Shown: positions 12,190 through 24,189 of the stretch, piece by piece | Layout: the number at the start of each line of letters is the position of its first letter | Numbering within the stretch: position 1 is the stretch's first letter | Assembly (NCBI RefSeq): GCF_905171775.1 | Contig: NC_053501.1 | Span: 68,072,316 to 68,136,315, forward strand | Direction: 5' to 3' | Length of the DNA: 64,000 bases | From: Rana temporaria | Taxonomy: Eukaryota; Chordata; Amphibia; Anura; Ranidae | Translations under genes and position numbers: made by a program | Notes under the pieces: generated by a model | What the model was told of the DNA's origin: nothing | The model's database searches: none | Seen by the model: the letters and a program-made list of their open reading frames with translations, nothing else

Positions 12190-12914
12190 GGGGTAAATTC
12201 AGAAAGAAGTTACGCTGGCGTATCTATTGATACGCCGCGTAACTTCTAAGATGCTCCGGCGTATCTTTTTTCTGTATTCAGAAAACAAGATACGCCGGAA
12301 TTTGGCTAAGATCCGACTGGCGGAAGTCTCTTACGACGTCATATCTTAGTTGCATATTTACGCTGGCCGCTAGGTGGCGCTTCCGTCGATTTACACAAGG
12401 AATATGCAAATTAGGTAGATACGCCGATTCAGAAACATACGTCCGGCGCATTTTTTTTACGTCGTTTACGTTCGGCTTTTTCCGGCGTAAAGTTACCCCT
12501 GCTATATGAGGCGTATCCTATGTTAAGTATGGACGTCGGGCCAGCGTCGATTACGTCGTTTGCGTAAGTCGTTCGCGAATAGGGCTGTGCGTAATTTACG
12601 TTCACGTCAAAAGCATTGGCTTTTTCCGGGTTAATTTGGAGCATGCGCACTGGGTTACGTTCACGGACGGCGCATGCGCCGTTAGTCAAAAACATCAATT
12701 ACGTGGGGTCAGCCTTCATTACCATACAACACGCCCACTACATGGCTAATTTGAATTCCGCGGGCTTACGCCGGACCACATACGCTGCGCCGCCTTAACT
12801 TAGGGCGCAGGTTCTTTGTGAATACAGAACCTGCCTCACTAAGTTACGGCGGCGTAGCGTATCTGAGATACGCTACGCCCGCACAAAGTTACGGCGGGCT
12901 ATCTGAATCTAGCC
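12190..12914. mobile_element. Non-autonomous DNA element, family 2, copy B
   Basis: Ends ggggtaaattcag / ctgaatctagcc. The interior matches copy A, including gctaggtggcgcttccgtcg and the mirrored cgccggcgta-type blocks. It lies just 3' of the last exon of the receptor gene. Confidence 0.8.
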
Positions 12915-13047
12915 TAATGTTTTTCATTGAAGCTGTTGGCTTGGGCTTGGACTTGGACATGATGATCAGCAATGCTTTACATGGAAATATATAACTTTTT
13001 ACCTGTCATTAGGCAATTTTTGTATTGCGAGGCATTCCCGTCCCTGT

Positions 13048-13210
13048 TCACGATTGAATAGAATTTGTCATATTATGTCCCGGCAAACACTGATGAGACT
13101 GAATGCTTGAATGCCTCTCATTCTCACTTGGAGGCTCTGAATTGGAGCCCATGTTCTCAAAGATTCTTTTTAGCTTTCTCCAGCTGTCCCGGAGAGCTCT
13201 CCTGTATTTT
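13048..13210 (-). CDS. GPCR exon C: helix 8, C-terminal tail and stop
   Basis: This is the last coding exon of the receptor described at 29937-30630. It follows the acceptor ctcccattttag. Its first base completes the split codon for Arg283, then KYRRALRDSWRKLKRIFEN forms a basic amphipathic stretch expected of helix 8 directly after TM7. A polar tail follows (residues 303-336), rich in Ser, Asn and His, with possible phosphorylation sites. One Cys (residue 324) could be lipidated, though it lies far from the membrane. The TGA stop is at 13050-13048. The longer frame reaching 13269 runs into the intron and its Met is not used. The fit in phase and in content with exon B makes this assignment strong. 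Confidence 0.88.
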
Positions 13211-14188
13211 CTAAAATGGGAGAGCAAAAAAATATATTTATACTTGCATAGCAACTTGTGCAAAAACACGAAAAAAAAGCATTATTGGTCATATTGATAA
13301 ATTTTTATATACCAAAATGTATTTTTGCAAAACAAACATTTGATTGGTAGGGGGTTTGTTTTTATAAATAAGAAGGACTTCAATCTCTAGGGCAACACTA
13401 CAGAGGGTTGCAGGGGGGTTCTGCCTCTGTAAAGCTAGAGTTTGCTTTGTCTTAGTTCTAGTTATCCTGCAACTTTAGATTCAGACTCTAGAGGGCTTAT
13501 GTGGATGATAAAGTCAATTGTTTGCATTTTATTAGGAATAAATAAAACACGGGTTGACTATGGAAGCCAATTGGTTTAGCATTAAATATGAGATGAGCTT
13601 ACACACACACTTTTGTAAAGACATTCCTAGCACAGGGCATCCTGATTGGGGATATTTATTTACAGATTGCGGGTAGGGATAAAATAATAAAAACTACATT
13701 GTTATTAAAGCTCCAACAAAAGCAGCTACTGTACAAGGAAAACTGTATCACAGGCTTTAACCAACCCACTCCATAACAACCCCCAAAAGTTATATACTAC
13801 CCTGTTCACACTTCTGCCAGTATGTGGCTTGCTGGGAGCTGTCTGGTCCATTATTCTCCTTATTCATGGAGAATCTCATTCATTCCTATGAAGAGGCTGT
13901 CTATTATGCATCCCGACAGTGGACACGGTCTCTCTAGAAATAATAAAATTTTTATGCACATGTGCAGAAATGGGAATGAACCAGACAGGACACTTTAGAG
14001 CAAAGATGTAGCAGGGGTGAGGACAGGTGAATATATGACTGGGGTGAGAATTCCAAGGAGAGTTAAAGTAAAACGTCTATAAAGGTAACACATACATAAA
14101 ATATGTTTGTAATATAAAGATCACTTTCACTGAAGATGATCACTGCATTTTAACATACACAGTTTGTATTATACACGTTTTTGACAGG
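13211..14188. other. GPCR intron sequence, no further feature
   Basis: Part of the 3-kb intron between exons C and B. AT-rich, no defined repeat recognised apart from the element starting at 14189. Confidence 0.5.
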
Positions 14189-14728
14189 TTAAAGTGCTAC
14201 TAAACCCACAACCGTAAAATAAGTCTGTATATGCAGAATAGCATACTTGTTCTACTCACTGTGGAACTTAAGGGGTTAATCCTCTGTATTGTCTAAAAAT
14301 GCTCTTTTATCCTGTATGCACACATCCTCCCCCCTCCTGCAAGGTCTATTTGGGCAAGGGGCAGATAATACACAGTCAGAGTGGTCCCCCTGCACATGCT
14401 GAGTTTGGTCTCTATTGCTGGAGAGAACATTTCCTGTCTTGAGCTGAGCATTTCAGGTCACATAATATATGACATTACACAGGTGGGTGTGTATACAAAT
14501 CCTAAATCACAGCCCAGTCCCTCCCTCGCTTCCCCATCCCCAGTAACTAAAAAAGAACACAGTGGGTGGGATGTTACATCTTGATTCATGGAAGATTTGC
14601 CTCCAATAACCGCACATGGACGGGCAAGGGCTATAGTGGAAATCTCCTACCTGAACTCTCAGCACTGGACAGACCAAGAAGTTTATCACATGAGAATGGT
14701 ATACAGATCAGCCAAAAAAGTACATATA

Positions 14729-15697
14729 CAGTACAGACCAAAAGTTTGGCCACCTTCTCATTCAAAGAGTTTTCTTTATTTTCATGACTATGAAAATTGT
14801 AGATTCACACTGAAGGCATCAAAACTATGAATTAACACATGTGGAATTATACATAACAAAAAAGTGTGAAACAACAGAAAATATATTTCATATTCTAGGT
14901 TCTTCAAAGTAGCCACCTTTTGCAGCAGACACATCTCTAGAACTGGTAAGAGGAGACTGTGTGAATCCGGCCTTCATGGTAGAATATCTGCTAGGAAACC
15001 ACTGCTAAAGAAAGGCAACAAGCAGAAGAGACTTGTTTGGGCTAAAGAACACAAGGAAGGGACATTAGACCAGTGGAAATCTGTGCTTTGGTCTGATGAG
15101 TCCAAACTTGAGCTCTTTGGTTCCAACCCCTGTGTCTTTGTGCGACGCAGAAAAGGTGAACGGATGGACTCTACATGCCTGGTTCCCACCGTGAAGCATG
15201 GAGGAGGTGTGATGGTGTGGGGGTGCTTTGCTGGTGACACTGTTGGGGATTTAATCAAAATTGAAGGCATACTGAACCAGCATGGCTACCACAGCATCTT
15301 GCAACGGCATGCTATTCCATCCGGTTTGCGTTTAGTTGGACCATCATTTATTTTTCAACAGGACAATGACCCCAAACACACCTCCAGGCTGTGTAAGGGC
15401 TATTTGACCAAGAAGGAGAGTGATGGGGTGCTGCGCCAGGTGACTACCTCTTGAAGCTCATCAAGAGAATGCCAAGAGTGTGCCAAGCAGTAATCAAAGC
15501 AAAAGGTGGCTACTTTGAAGAACCTAGAATATGAAATATATTTTCAGTTGTTTCACACTTTTTTGTTATGTATAATTCCACATGTGTTATAGTTCATAGT
15601 TTTGAAGCCTTCAGTGTGAATCTACAATTTTCATAGTCATGAAAATAAAGAAAACTCTTTGAATGAGAAGGTGTGTCCAAACTTTTGGTCTGTACTG
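14729..15697 (+). mobile_element. Internally deleted Tc1/mariner element
   Basis: 969 bp flanked by TA. The terminal inverted repeats are about 195 bp long (14729-14923 and 15499-15697), beginning cagtacagaccaaaagtttgg, and are still highly alike. The middle carries a shortened transposase frame. It inserted into a TTAA-type element, so it is the younger of the two. Confidence 0.93.
14938..15481 (+). pseudogene. Tc1 transposase, truncated at both ends
   Basis: The readable part includes LHGRISARKPLLKKGNKQKR and LVWAKEHKE upstream, then the frame 15083-15454 with the first catalytic Asp in WSDES, the conserved VKHGGG and the second Asp in QQDNDPKHTS. Soon after GYLTKKESDGVL the sequence jumps to the 3' flank. 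The SPDLNPIE block with the catalytic Glu is missing, and so is the N-terminal DNA-binding domain. It cannot encode an active enzyme. It is embedded between long, well-matched inverted repeats and could have been mobilised in trans. Confidence 0.9.
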
Positions 15698-15790
15698 TAT
15701 ATAGTGCCAGTATTTTAATGTAAAAAAGATTATTTATAAGCTGTGGGCTCATTAACTATTTTCATATTACTGGGTTTAGTAACACTTTAA

Positions 15791-16239
15791 AGCATAACTA
15801 AAGGCAGAACTTCGTTTTGGAGAGGGATTAGAACACGTCAGGTTTTTATTGCTGTCTGTGCCCCCTTTAGGCATATTCACCCTCTCTATTTTCCCTATTT
15901 AACATGATCATTGAAAGTAAAAGAAAATCCCAAATTTCGAGTTGTCCCCAGAAAAGTAATAGAAGGGAAACCTTCCAATGGGGTCACTAGTTCAGGTGGC
16001 TTGGTGGTCCCCAAGGAATTCCCTTAATTTGCAGGAATTTCCACTCACTTCCAGTTCGGCAATGAGGACGTGAAGGGAAATCTCTGCAATGGGACACAGA
16101 TGCTGAAATAAAATCTGACAGGGGTTATAGCCCTCCCTTGCTCTATCCATATTTGCTTTATAAGAAAAGGTATACCGTATTATATAGCAAAGAACAGGCG
16201 AACAAAAATACAGAATTAGGTCTGTGGATTCTTTCTCAC
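15791..16239. other. Intron sequence, possible degraded TTAA element
   Basis: aaagcataactaaaggcagaac follows TTAA at 15787 and resembles the start of another TTAA element. No matching right end was seen before exon B. Confidence 0.35.
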
Positions 16240-16393
16240 CTTTGTGCAAGTGTATTCACCCAAGGATTTATGCCAGATGTCAGGACTACCAGCCATATTG
16301 AGGTCATCTTTACTATAGGAGGTACATTGTGATCGTAAAAGATTTCATAGAAACTAATGATTACTGATGGGGTCCAACACACCAGCAGATAAA
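16240..16393 (-). CDS. GPCR exon B: TM6, extracellular loop 3 and TM7
   Basis: A 154-nt minus-strand exon (2 + 50 codons + 2). It begins after the acceptor tttactcttag at 16394-16404. Its first two bases, TT, complete Phe232 with the T left by exon A. TM6 follows with the class A motif CWTP (residues 237-240) in YLLVCWTPSVIISFYEIF, then a short loop YDHNVPPIVKM. TM7 (about 262-280) ends GINPWVNTLAQ. The usual NPxxY is NPWVN here, an uncommon change in an activation switch. The exon ends CAA AG before the donor gtgaga, and AG joins the A of exon C to give Arg. No start codon is expected, which is why a plain ORF search misses it. Confidence 0.9.
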
Positions 16394-16692
16394 CTAAGAG
16401 TAAAACAAATACAAATAGTTATAGATTGTAAATGGATATAGGTAATTTAAGTTGCATAGCATAAAGAAAACTGTAGCCAAACAGCCAATGCACATCTGAA
16501 ATACATTCAGTTCTTTATCAGAATAATAATGTAATATTGTTCAGTGAGTTATGTATACATTACAAAGCCTTGGCAAACTAGCTTGGTTCTCCCTGCTTTG
16601 AGGTGCTATGCTATCTTGGCTGACTTTCTAAGAAATTCTGGTTCTTTGTTTTAAACCATTCATTTGTAGCTTTGGCTGTGTGGTTAAGGTTA

Positions 16693-16856
16693 TTGGGGTT
16701 ATTTACTAAAACTAGAGCGTGCAAAATCTGGTGCATCCCTGCATAGAAACCAATCGGCTTACAGGTTTTATTGCCAAAGTTTAATTTAGACGCCGATTGG
16801 CTACCCTGCACAGCTGCGCCAGTTTCTGAGTGCACCAGTTTTAGTAAATCTCCCTC
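16693..16856. mobile_element. Short MITE with gggnttatttactaaa ends
   Basis: Inverted ends ggggttatttactaaaact / agttttagtaaatctccc enclose a short, partly self-complementary body. A relative is nested at about 60268-60424. Confidence 0.8.
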
Positions 16857-17686
16857 ATTGTCTTGCTACTGACCTGAAACTATGGCCTAGTCTTGGATAT
16901 CCCACAGAATAACAGGTTATTCTCTGAAATCATATGTTTGGCTCTGTCCAGCATGCTGTCCTGATTCTAATGCCGTGTACACGCGATCATTTTTCTATAA
17001 CACATGGCAAAGTATGAATGGACTGTTGTCTTTATTGAACCTTACCTACTATGTATGCATTTTCTGTTTGCCATGCGTCTGGAAAGACAGATGTGAATGG
17101 AGCCTCATTGTTGTGTAAACAAATCAATTTCACTTTCAGGCACATTCACACCTAGAGTAGTGGGAGAGCATGTTTTTTGGCTAGTTTTTTCAGAGCAGCG
17201 CGTTGGCACACCTGGCAAAGTAGCTCATGGGACATTTTTGCACATTTTCTACTGCATTTGTCGCCTGTTATTTCATGTGGCCAAATGTGTGTGTGTTTGC
17301 TTCTGTGTTTGGTGTACAGTTAATGACAACGAAAGCGCAACTACAGTAGGTCATTTTAGGCGCATAAATGTGGCCATATATGCAATCTGATTGTACAATC
17401 TCTGTACAATTTACTTTAGATATACAAAATCTATATACAGTAATATGAGGACACACCATAAATCCAATCACTCTGTATTGAATCAGGAAGGCTCTTGTAC
17501 TACATCAGGGATGTCCCATGGGCTGTATGCAGCCTGAGTCCATCTGAAGGGACACTGGGGAATCTAGGCAAATGCACGCATGGAGGAATACTGGGGATGC
17601 TGTGAAAACGTAGTTGATGGGTAAAGGTGTGCCAATAAGGTCAGCTGGTAAACTCCTTCCTGTGTCTTACTGGCTAGTCTGTCTTT
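16857..17686. other. GPCR intron sequence, fragment of a MITE only
   Basis: tgccgtgtacacgcgatcattttt at about 16971 is a lone end of the GTACACACGATC family. No other feature was found. A short gtgtgtgtgt run lies near 17288. Confidence 0.4.
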
Positions 17687-17982
17687 GGCTGGGTTCACAC
17701 TACTACACTACTTTCATCCTACTTTGCTCTGCTACATTGGTCCTACATTTATCCTACATTGGTCCTACATCTATCCTACTTTCATGAACAGGATACTACT
17801 TTGGTCCGACTTCAATGATATTCAATGGGCCTGAAGTAGGATCAATGTAGGACCAAAAGTAGTACAGGGAGCATTTTCAAAGTCGGACCGACTTGTGTAG
17901 GACGCTACAAGACGCTCTCATAGGGAAACATTGAACACAGAGCAAAGTAGGATGAAAGTAGTGTAGTAGTGTGAACCCAGCC
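17687..17982. mobile_element. MITE with ggctgggttcacact ends, copy A
   Basis: Ends ggctgggttcacactactac / gtagtgtgaacccagcc, flanked by ttt. The body consists of short words (cctacattgg, tcctacttt and their complements). It has the same end type as copies at 24376, 32392, 47045 and 63505, with a different body from most. Confidence 0.85.
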
Positions 17983-17985
17983 TTT

Positions 17986-18425
17986 ATCTGTATTTTGAAA
18001 TGATCTATGAAATATTGCCATGGGTGAGGTAAGTCCTTGTTTAAAATCAAAGAAAACTTGTATTTTTGTGCAACAGAGGTACATTAATGGTATATTGGTA
18101 CATAGAAGAAAAAAAAGGCAAACGTAGCCTTTAATGCACCACAGAATATAATACAATCAATAACATAAAAGAAGAAGCCACACATCAGTGACATCTCTTG
18201 GCTCAGTAAATTTGGATTTAGCCATTCAAATAACACCGCTTATCCCTGCCTATAGATCACACCTCTCTGACATGGACTTAGTCATTCAAATATATCTCTA
18301 TTACTAAGCCTGTAAGGGTGAAATATGTCAGGGAGGGCTGGTCACCAGCCAGGGAATAAACTGTTGCGTCAATGGATAAACAAAAAATGTACTTGGCCAA
18401 GTGATGTCATTTGTGCAGCTTTTCT
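17986..18425. other. GPCR intron sequence, no further feature
   Basis: No exon or complete repeat recognised. Confidence 0.4.
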
Positions 18426-19027
18426 TTAAAGCGGAGGCTCACCCAAAAAACAAGTATCTAACATTACATTCAGTATACCTCAAACATGTACAGGATGCCG
18501 GTGTTTTTTTTTTTTTGGGGGGGGGGGGTGTACATACGGTATTATCGGTATTTTCCTCCTGGCTTCCGGGTACTCGCTCCCGCGGGACTGGGCGTTCCTG
18601 TGCAGTGCCGCAATGTCATCTGGGACTTCGCCCATATGATTGACGTGCCTGAGAAAAACTCCCCCCGGCGGATAAGGCGCGTCATGACTTTCCGAAAGTA
18701 GACGAACCGCGAGTCGGCTCTAAACGTTGCCTGCGCACCGACTAGGAGCCGTGTAGAGCTGACTGCGCAGGCGCCGTATAAAGCCGACTCGCGGTTCGGC
18801 TACTTTCGGAAAGTCGTGACGCGCCTTATCCGCCGGTGGGAGTTTTTCTCAGGCACGTTCTCAGGCACTGCACAGGAACGCCCAGTCCCGCGGGACTGAG
18901 TACCCGGAAGCCAGGAGAAAATACTGATAATATCGTATGTACACCCCCAAAAAAAAAAAATGTACATGTTTGAGGTATACTGAATGTAATGTTAGATACT
19001 TGTTTTTTGGGTGAACCCCTGCTTTAA
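18426..19027. mobile_element. 600-bp palindromic TTAA element, copy A
   Basis: Nearly the whole element is one inverted repeat. The left arm runs from ttaaagcggaggctcaccc through ggcttccgggtactcg, cccgcgggactgggcgttcc and actttccgaaagta. The right arm mirrors each block and ends gggtgaacccctgctttaa. The spacer, around 18740, is short. TTAA borders both sides. No coding content. It should form a giant hairpin when single-stranded. Confidence 0.9.
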
Positions 19028-19560
19028 CGTCGGTGTATTGTCACAAAGTGAGAAGGGGCTTCTTAGGCCACTAACCAACTGGCTTTGCAACAATGGAGGC
19101 ACGAAACGGCGACATCTGTATGAGTCACCGACAATGTTACAATCAGTGTTTTCTAGAATGTTAAAAAATTTAATTTACTGAAATCAGATCTTAACAAAAC
19201 ACAATTCTACTGTTCTGTAAACTATTAGGTTGTTGGTAAAGATGTACTTATCCCTACAAACGTGAGAAATAATAAACAAGTTCTTTTCCCCAACTATTAA
19301 AATACTTTGGAAATATTTGACCTTTAAGTTCCATGTCCCAAGTAAGTTTTTTTTTTTTCTACATATTTAAAAAAATAACCAAGTTTCCCTAGTTTGTGGG
19401 GTATTTTTAAAACTTCTCTAATGCAATTAATTGTGGTGGTGGTAATATGCCAGTTACGTGTTCCTCTAGAGGAAATTATTTTTAAACTGACTCTTGACCT
19501 CTGTGTTTAATAGACTCCTGCAGAAACATTCTGATTTAACCCAGCTGAAAGTGATCTACT
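19028..19560. other. GPCR intron sequence, no further feature
   Basis: Unremarkable AT-rich DNA. Confidence 0.4.
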
Positions 19561-20811
19561 TTAACCACTTCCATACCAGGTACTTACGCAGCTTCCCGCC
19601 CAAGCCAATTTTCAGCTTTCAGCACTGTCGCACTTTGAATGGCAATTGCACGGTCATGCTACACTGTACCCAAACAAAATTGGCGTCCTTTTTTCCCCAC
19701 AAATAGAGCTTTCTTTTGGTGGTATTTGATCACCTCTGCGATTTTTTTTTTTTGCGCAACAACTAAAAAAAGGCTGAAAATTTGGAAAAAAAATTACGTT
19801 TTTATTTTTTTCTGTTAATTTTTTTGTAAATAAGTTTTCTCTTTCAATTACGGGCACTGATATGGCGGCACTAATGGGCACCGATGAGATGGCACTAATG
19901 GACATCGATGAGGTAGTACTGACGGGCACAGATGAGGTGGCACTGATTGGCGGCGCTGGTATGCGACACTGATGGGCACACATAGGCGGCACTGATGGGC
20001 ACACATAGGCGGCACTGATGGGCACACATAGGCGGCACTGATGGGCACACATAGGCGGCACTGATGGGCACTCATGGGCGGCACTGGGCACTCATAGGCG
20101 GCACAGATGGGCACTCATGGGCGGCACTGATGGATACTTATGTGTGGCACAGATGGGCACTGCTAGGTGGGCACTGGGCATGGATGGGCACTGTGGGGTG
20201 GCACTGATGGACACTGGGGTGGCGCTGATGGACACTGGGGTGGCGCTGATGGACACTGGGGTGGCAGCACTGATTGTTGCCAGTCAGTGCCCATTTGTGG
20301 GCACTGACTGGCATCTTTTTTCTTTATGTTTTTTTTTTTTATTTATTTTTTAGACTTTTTTTTTTTTTTTTGCTTTTTTTTTTTTTTCCCCCCCTGGTGC
20401 TCCAGGGTGGGCATCCCTGGTGGTCCAGTGTGGCGATCCGAGGGGGGGCTGCGCTGATAAACAATCAGCGCTAACCCCCCCTGTCAGGAGAGCCGCCGAT
20501 CGGCTATCCTCTACTCGCGTCTGTCAGACGCGAGTGAGGAAGAGCCATCGGCGGCTCTTCCTGTTTACATCGTGATCAGCCGTGGTTGGACACGGCTGAT
20601 CACGTGGTAAAGAGTCTCCGCCGGAGGCTCTTTACCGAGATCGGAGATGCAGGGTGTCAGACTGACACCCCGCATCACCGATCGCCGCGATGCGCGCCCC
20701 CACGGGCGCGCGCGGCATGAAATCCTGCAGGACGTTCTAGAACGTCCTGTCAGGATTTCATAACCACTTCCCGGACGTAAATCGGCCATAGGCCGGGCGG
20801 GAAGTGGTTAA
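19561..20811. mobile_element. TTAA-flanked element, family 1, copy B
   Basis: Starts ttaaccacttccataccagg and ends gggaagtggttaa. It shares gtatttgatcacctctgcg with other copies. This copy has replaced much of the usual middle with a G-rich minisatellite and T-runs. It ends with a small inner palindrome aaccacttcccg / cgggaagtggtt at 20762-20810. Confidence 0.85.
19858..20300. repeat. Minisatellite with ggcactgatgggcac core
   Basis: Units of about 23 bp (gggcacacataggcggcactgat) run nearly unchanged at about 19974-20110. Diverged units flank them, including ggcgctgatggacactggggt. The minus-strand Cys/Pro-rich frames across it are artefacts of the repeat. Confidence 0.9.
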
Positions 20812-20917
20812 ACATATTGAGCAATTCAGGCTCTCTCATGACTGTGCTGTATCTAGCTACTTTGTGAGAACAGTATATGTCCAGTAAGCCCTCTGTTGAT
20901 ACATACCCACAGAATGT

Positions 20918-21786
20918 TTAACCATCTCAATACAGGGCACTTTCACCCCCTTCCAGCCCAAGCCATTTTTCAGCTTTCAGCGCTGTCACACTTTGAATGA
21001 CAATTGCACGGTCATGCAACACTGTGCCCAAATGAATTTTTTTCCCCACAAATAGAGCTTTCTTTTGGTGGCATTTGATCACTTCTGCGGTTTTTATTTT
21101 TTGCGCTATAAACAAAAGAAGAGCGACAGTTTTGAACAAAAAATCTATATTTTTAACTTTTTGCTATAATAAATATCCCCCAATAATATATAAAAAAACA
21201 AATTTTTTCCTGTGTGATAAAAAAAATCGCAATAAGCGTATATTGATTAGTTTGCGCAAAAGTTATAGCGGCAACAAAATAGGGGATAGATTTATAGCTT
21301 TTTTTTTTTTTACTAGTAATGGTGGCGATCAGTGATTTTTTTTTTTATCGTGACTGCGATAGGACACTATTTTGGGACCATTCACATTTATACAGCGAAC
21401 AGTGCTATAAATATGCACTGATTACTGTGTAAATGTGACTGGCAGGGAAGGGGTTAACACTAGGGGGCGATCAAGGGGTTAAATGTGTACCCTAGGGAGT
21501 GCTTCTAACTGTAGGGGGAGGGGACTGCCTGGGGGAGATGACACACCATCGGTATCCTCTCCCTGACAGAAGGTGGATCTGTGTGTTTACACACACAGAT
21601 CCACAGTCCTGCTCAGCTACGGGCGGTTGCCCGGCGGACATCACGGCCGCCGGGCACGCGCATTGGATCCCCAGTGATGCGGCTCCCCCTAGTGGCTCAG
21701 GAAGGCGAAGACGTCATATGATGTCCTCCCAGAACGAGACACTTATCGTCCCGCCGTGATATGACGGGCGGTATGCTAGTGGTTAA
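20918..21786. mobile_element. TTAA-flanked element, family 1, copy C
   Basis: TTAA at 20918 and 21783. Contains cagctttcagcgctgtc, ttttttgcgctataaac and aaaataggggatagat, in the order seen in other copies. Lies 107 bp from copy B in the same orientation. Confidence 0.85.
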
Positions 21787-22319
21787 GGTTTCAAACCAAG
21801 CCATTAGTGTAGCTTTTTAGGCCCATTTCACATGGGGTGGTTCTGTTGGACGGACCCCGCTAACTCAGTGGGTGGATCGCTCCGTTGATCCCCGCTGAGC
21901 CAGCGGATGACAGGTCCATCTTCACCTTAAGGCATTGGCTTGATGTACATTTTTTGTTTTTGTTCACAGTTGGAGCCAAGTTATGTTTTTTTTTTATTTA
22001 TTTTTCCCAAATTGTGTTGTAGCGAGCTGTGCTCCGCTGTAGAGCATTGTCCTGTATTTATGCAGCGTGTTCCATTTTCACCCAACATCTTGGTGTGAAC
22101 TGAGTCTATTGGAAACAATGGATTTCAGCTTGTCATTGCATTCGGTTAGCAATAATCAATACAGTCCAGTGGGTGTGTTATGGATTGGCCCTTATTGTGA
22201 ACAGTCTGCATGATGTCTCAAGATTGAGTACTGCCACACAAAAAGCTTATAAGAAAACCTTGTCTGTATAGTACCCAGCTTTCTCCATGAAGATGTTTGG
22301 TACTACATAATGCATACAG
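21787..22319. other. Degraded MITE-like sequence, no clear borders
   Basis: ggcccatttcacatgggg near 21820 and ggtgtgaactgagtc near 22093 look like decayed ends of a TTCACA-type MITE. No gene. Confidence 0.35.
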
Positions 22320-22321
22320 TA

Positions 22322-23824
22322 CAGTGGATATAAAAAGTCCACACACCCCTGTTAAAATGTATGGGTTCTGTGATGTAAAAAACTCAGTTGAAAAATGGAA
22401 ATATTTTAGGTGGAGGGAAGTTAAAATAAATAATATGGTTGCATAAGTGTGCACACCCTTAAACACTTTGGCGAAGCACCTTTTGATTTTATTACAGCAC
22501 TCAGTCTTTTTGGGTATGAGTTTATTAGCATGGAACATCTTGACTTGGCAATATTTGCCCACTCTTCCTGTAAAAACACTCAAATTCCGTCAGATTGGGA
22601 GGGCATCTCCTGTGCACAGCCCTCTTCAGATCACCCCACAGTTTTTTAATCAGACTCAGGTCTGGGCTCTCGTTGGGCCGTTCCAAAATGTAATCATCTT
22701 CTGGTGAAGCTATTCATTTGGTGATTAGGATTTATGCTTTGGCTCGTCATGCTGAAAGATTACGTTTCTCTTCATGTTCAGCTTTTTAGCAGAAGCCTGA
22801 AGTTTTGTGCCAATATTGACAGGTATTTTGGAACTGTCCATAATTCTCTACCTTGAATAAAAAGGCCCCTGTTCCAGCTGAAGGAAAACGGCCCCAAAGC
22901 ATGATGCTGCCACCACCATGCTTCACGTGGGTGTGGTGTTATTTTGGTAATGTGCAGTATTGTTTTTGCGCCAAACATATCTTTTGTAATTATTGGCAAA
23001 AAGTTCAACTTTGGTTTCATCAGACTATAACACATTTTTCCATATTCATTTGGGAGACTTCAGATGTGTTTTTGCAAAATTTAGCTGGGCTTGGATGTTT
23101 TTCTTCGTAAGAAAAGGCTTGCCACTCTACCCCAGGCATATGAGGAATACGGGAGATTGTTATCGCATGTACCACACAGCCAGTTTTTGCCAGATATTCC
23201 TGAAGCTCCTTTAATGTTGCTGTAGGCCTCTTGGCAGCCTCCCTGACCATTTTTCTTCTCGTTGTCATCAATTTTGGAGGGACGTCCAGTTTTCGGTAAT
23301 GTCACTGTTGTGCCATATTTTCTCCACTTGATGATGACTGTCTTCAATGTGTTCCATAGTATATCTAATGGTTTGAAAATTCTTTTGTACCCCTACTCCT
23401 GACTGATACCGTTTAACAATGGGATTCCTATGATGCTTTGGAAGCTCTCTGAGGACCATGGCTTTTGCTGTAAAATGCGACAAAGAAAATGTCAGGAAAG
23501 ACCTACTAGAACAGCTGAACTTTTTTTTGGGTTACCCAGAGGCACTTTAAATGATGGCCAGTGTGCATTGACTTTTATTTTACATGAGTTTGAATGTGAT
23601 TGCTTAATAGTGAACACAGCTACATCCCCAGTTTGACGAGGGTGTGCACACATTTATGCACCCTAAAAGATTTCAATTTGTTTTTCAGTTGAGTTGTACA
23701 GTTTATAAGTCCCATTAAAGGTGAAAAAAGTTCTGAAATGATTCATCTTTGTCTCCATTTTTTTTTTTAACATCCCAGAAACCTGACATGTTCACAGGGG
23801 TGTGTAGATTTATTATATCCACTG
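22322..23824 (-). mobile_element. Tc1/mariner element, copy 1 of the cagtggatataaaaag family
   Basis: Ends cagtggatataaaaagtccac and, reversed at the right, cagtggatataataaatctac. A TA precedes the left end and tgta follows the right. About 1.5 kb with a decayed transposase on the minus strand. The same family is found, with nested insertions, at 54779-57659. Confidence 0.92.
22560..23483 (-). pseudogene. Tc1 transposase, full-length relic with frameshifts
   Basis: Minus-strand pieces cover the paired-type DNA-binding region (23268-23483, KRYQSGVGVQKNFQTIRYTM), the linker (23020-23271, KRPTATLKELQEYLAKTGCV) and the catalytic core. The first-Asp block SDETK is reached only after a frame change near 23020, with a stop just before it. 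In the C-terminal block near 22650 the sequence reads PDLSLIKKLWGDL. Family members have IEN where IKK stands, so the catalytic Glu is replaced. Several stops and shifts make it non-functional. Confidence 0.88.
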
Positions 23825-24189
23825 TGTATAGATCATTCATAAAGAGTGTTTTGATACACGAGTCCTCCTCATTAGCCTATTACAAGCCCCTAAGCGGACT
23901 ATCCCCATGGGCTCTATGCTGTCTATATCCTGCACACAAACATCTATTCAATTTAATTGGCAAGTCGCTTCTACAGTTCAAGCACATCCCCCTCAAGCTG
24001 CTGGGATGTGTGGGGCTAAGGTGGCAGTTTTATTTTTTTACTGAACCTCTCCTTCACATCTCATTGGGTACGCAGTAGCATATTTGCACTTGAGTTTTTG
24101 AATTTTAAAAAGTAAAAAAAAAAGCATATTGTTTTATCAAAATGTCAATTTAAAAGATCCTTACTAGCATTGAAGTAGTGTAGTGAAGA
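23825..24189. other. GPCR intron sequence, no feature recognised
   Basis: A 109-codon plus frame begins inside the Tc1 end and has no motif. Confidence 0.4.

Larger units (their letters stand above)
14189..15790. mobile_element. TTAA-flanked element split by a Tc1 insertion
   Basis: The outer ends ttaaagtgctactaaaccc and gggtttagtaacactttaa are inverted and bordered by TTAA (14189-14192, 15787-15790). Without the nested Tc1 (14729-15697) the host element is about 0.63 kb. Confidence 0.85.

Noticed and set aside
19654..20114. Cys/Pro-rich minus frames of 88-145 codons
   Set aside because: They read the 23-bp minisatellite of TTAA family 1 copy B.
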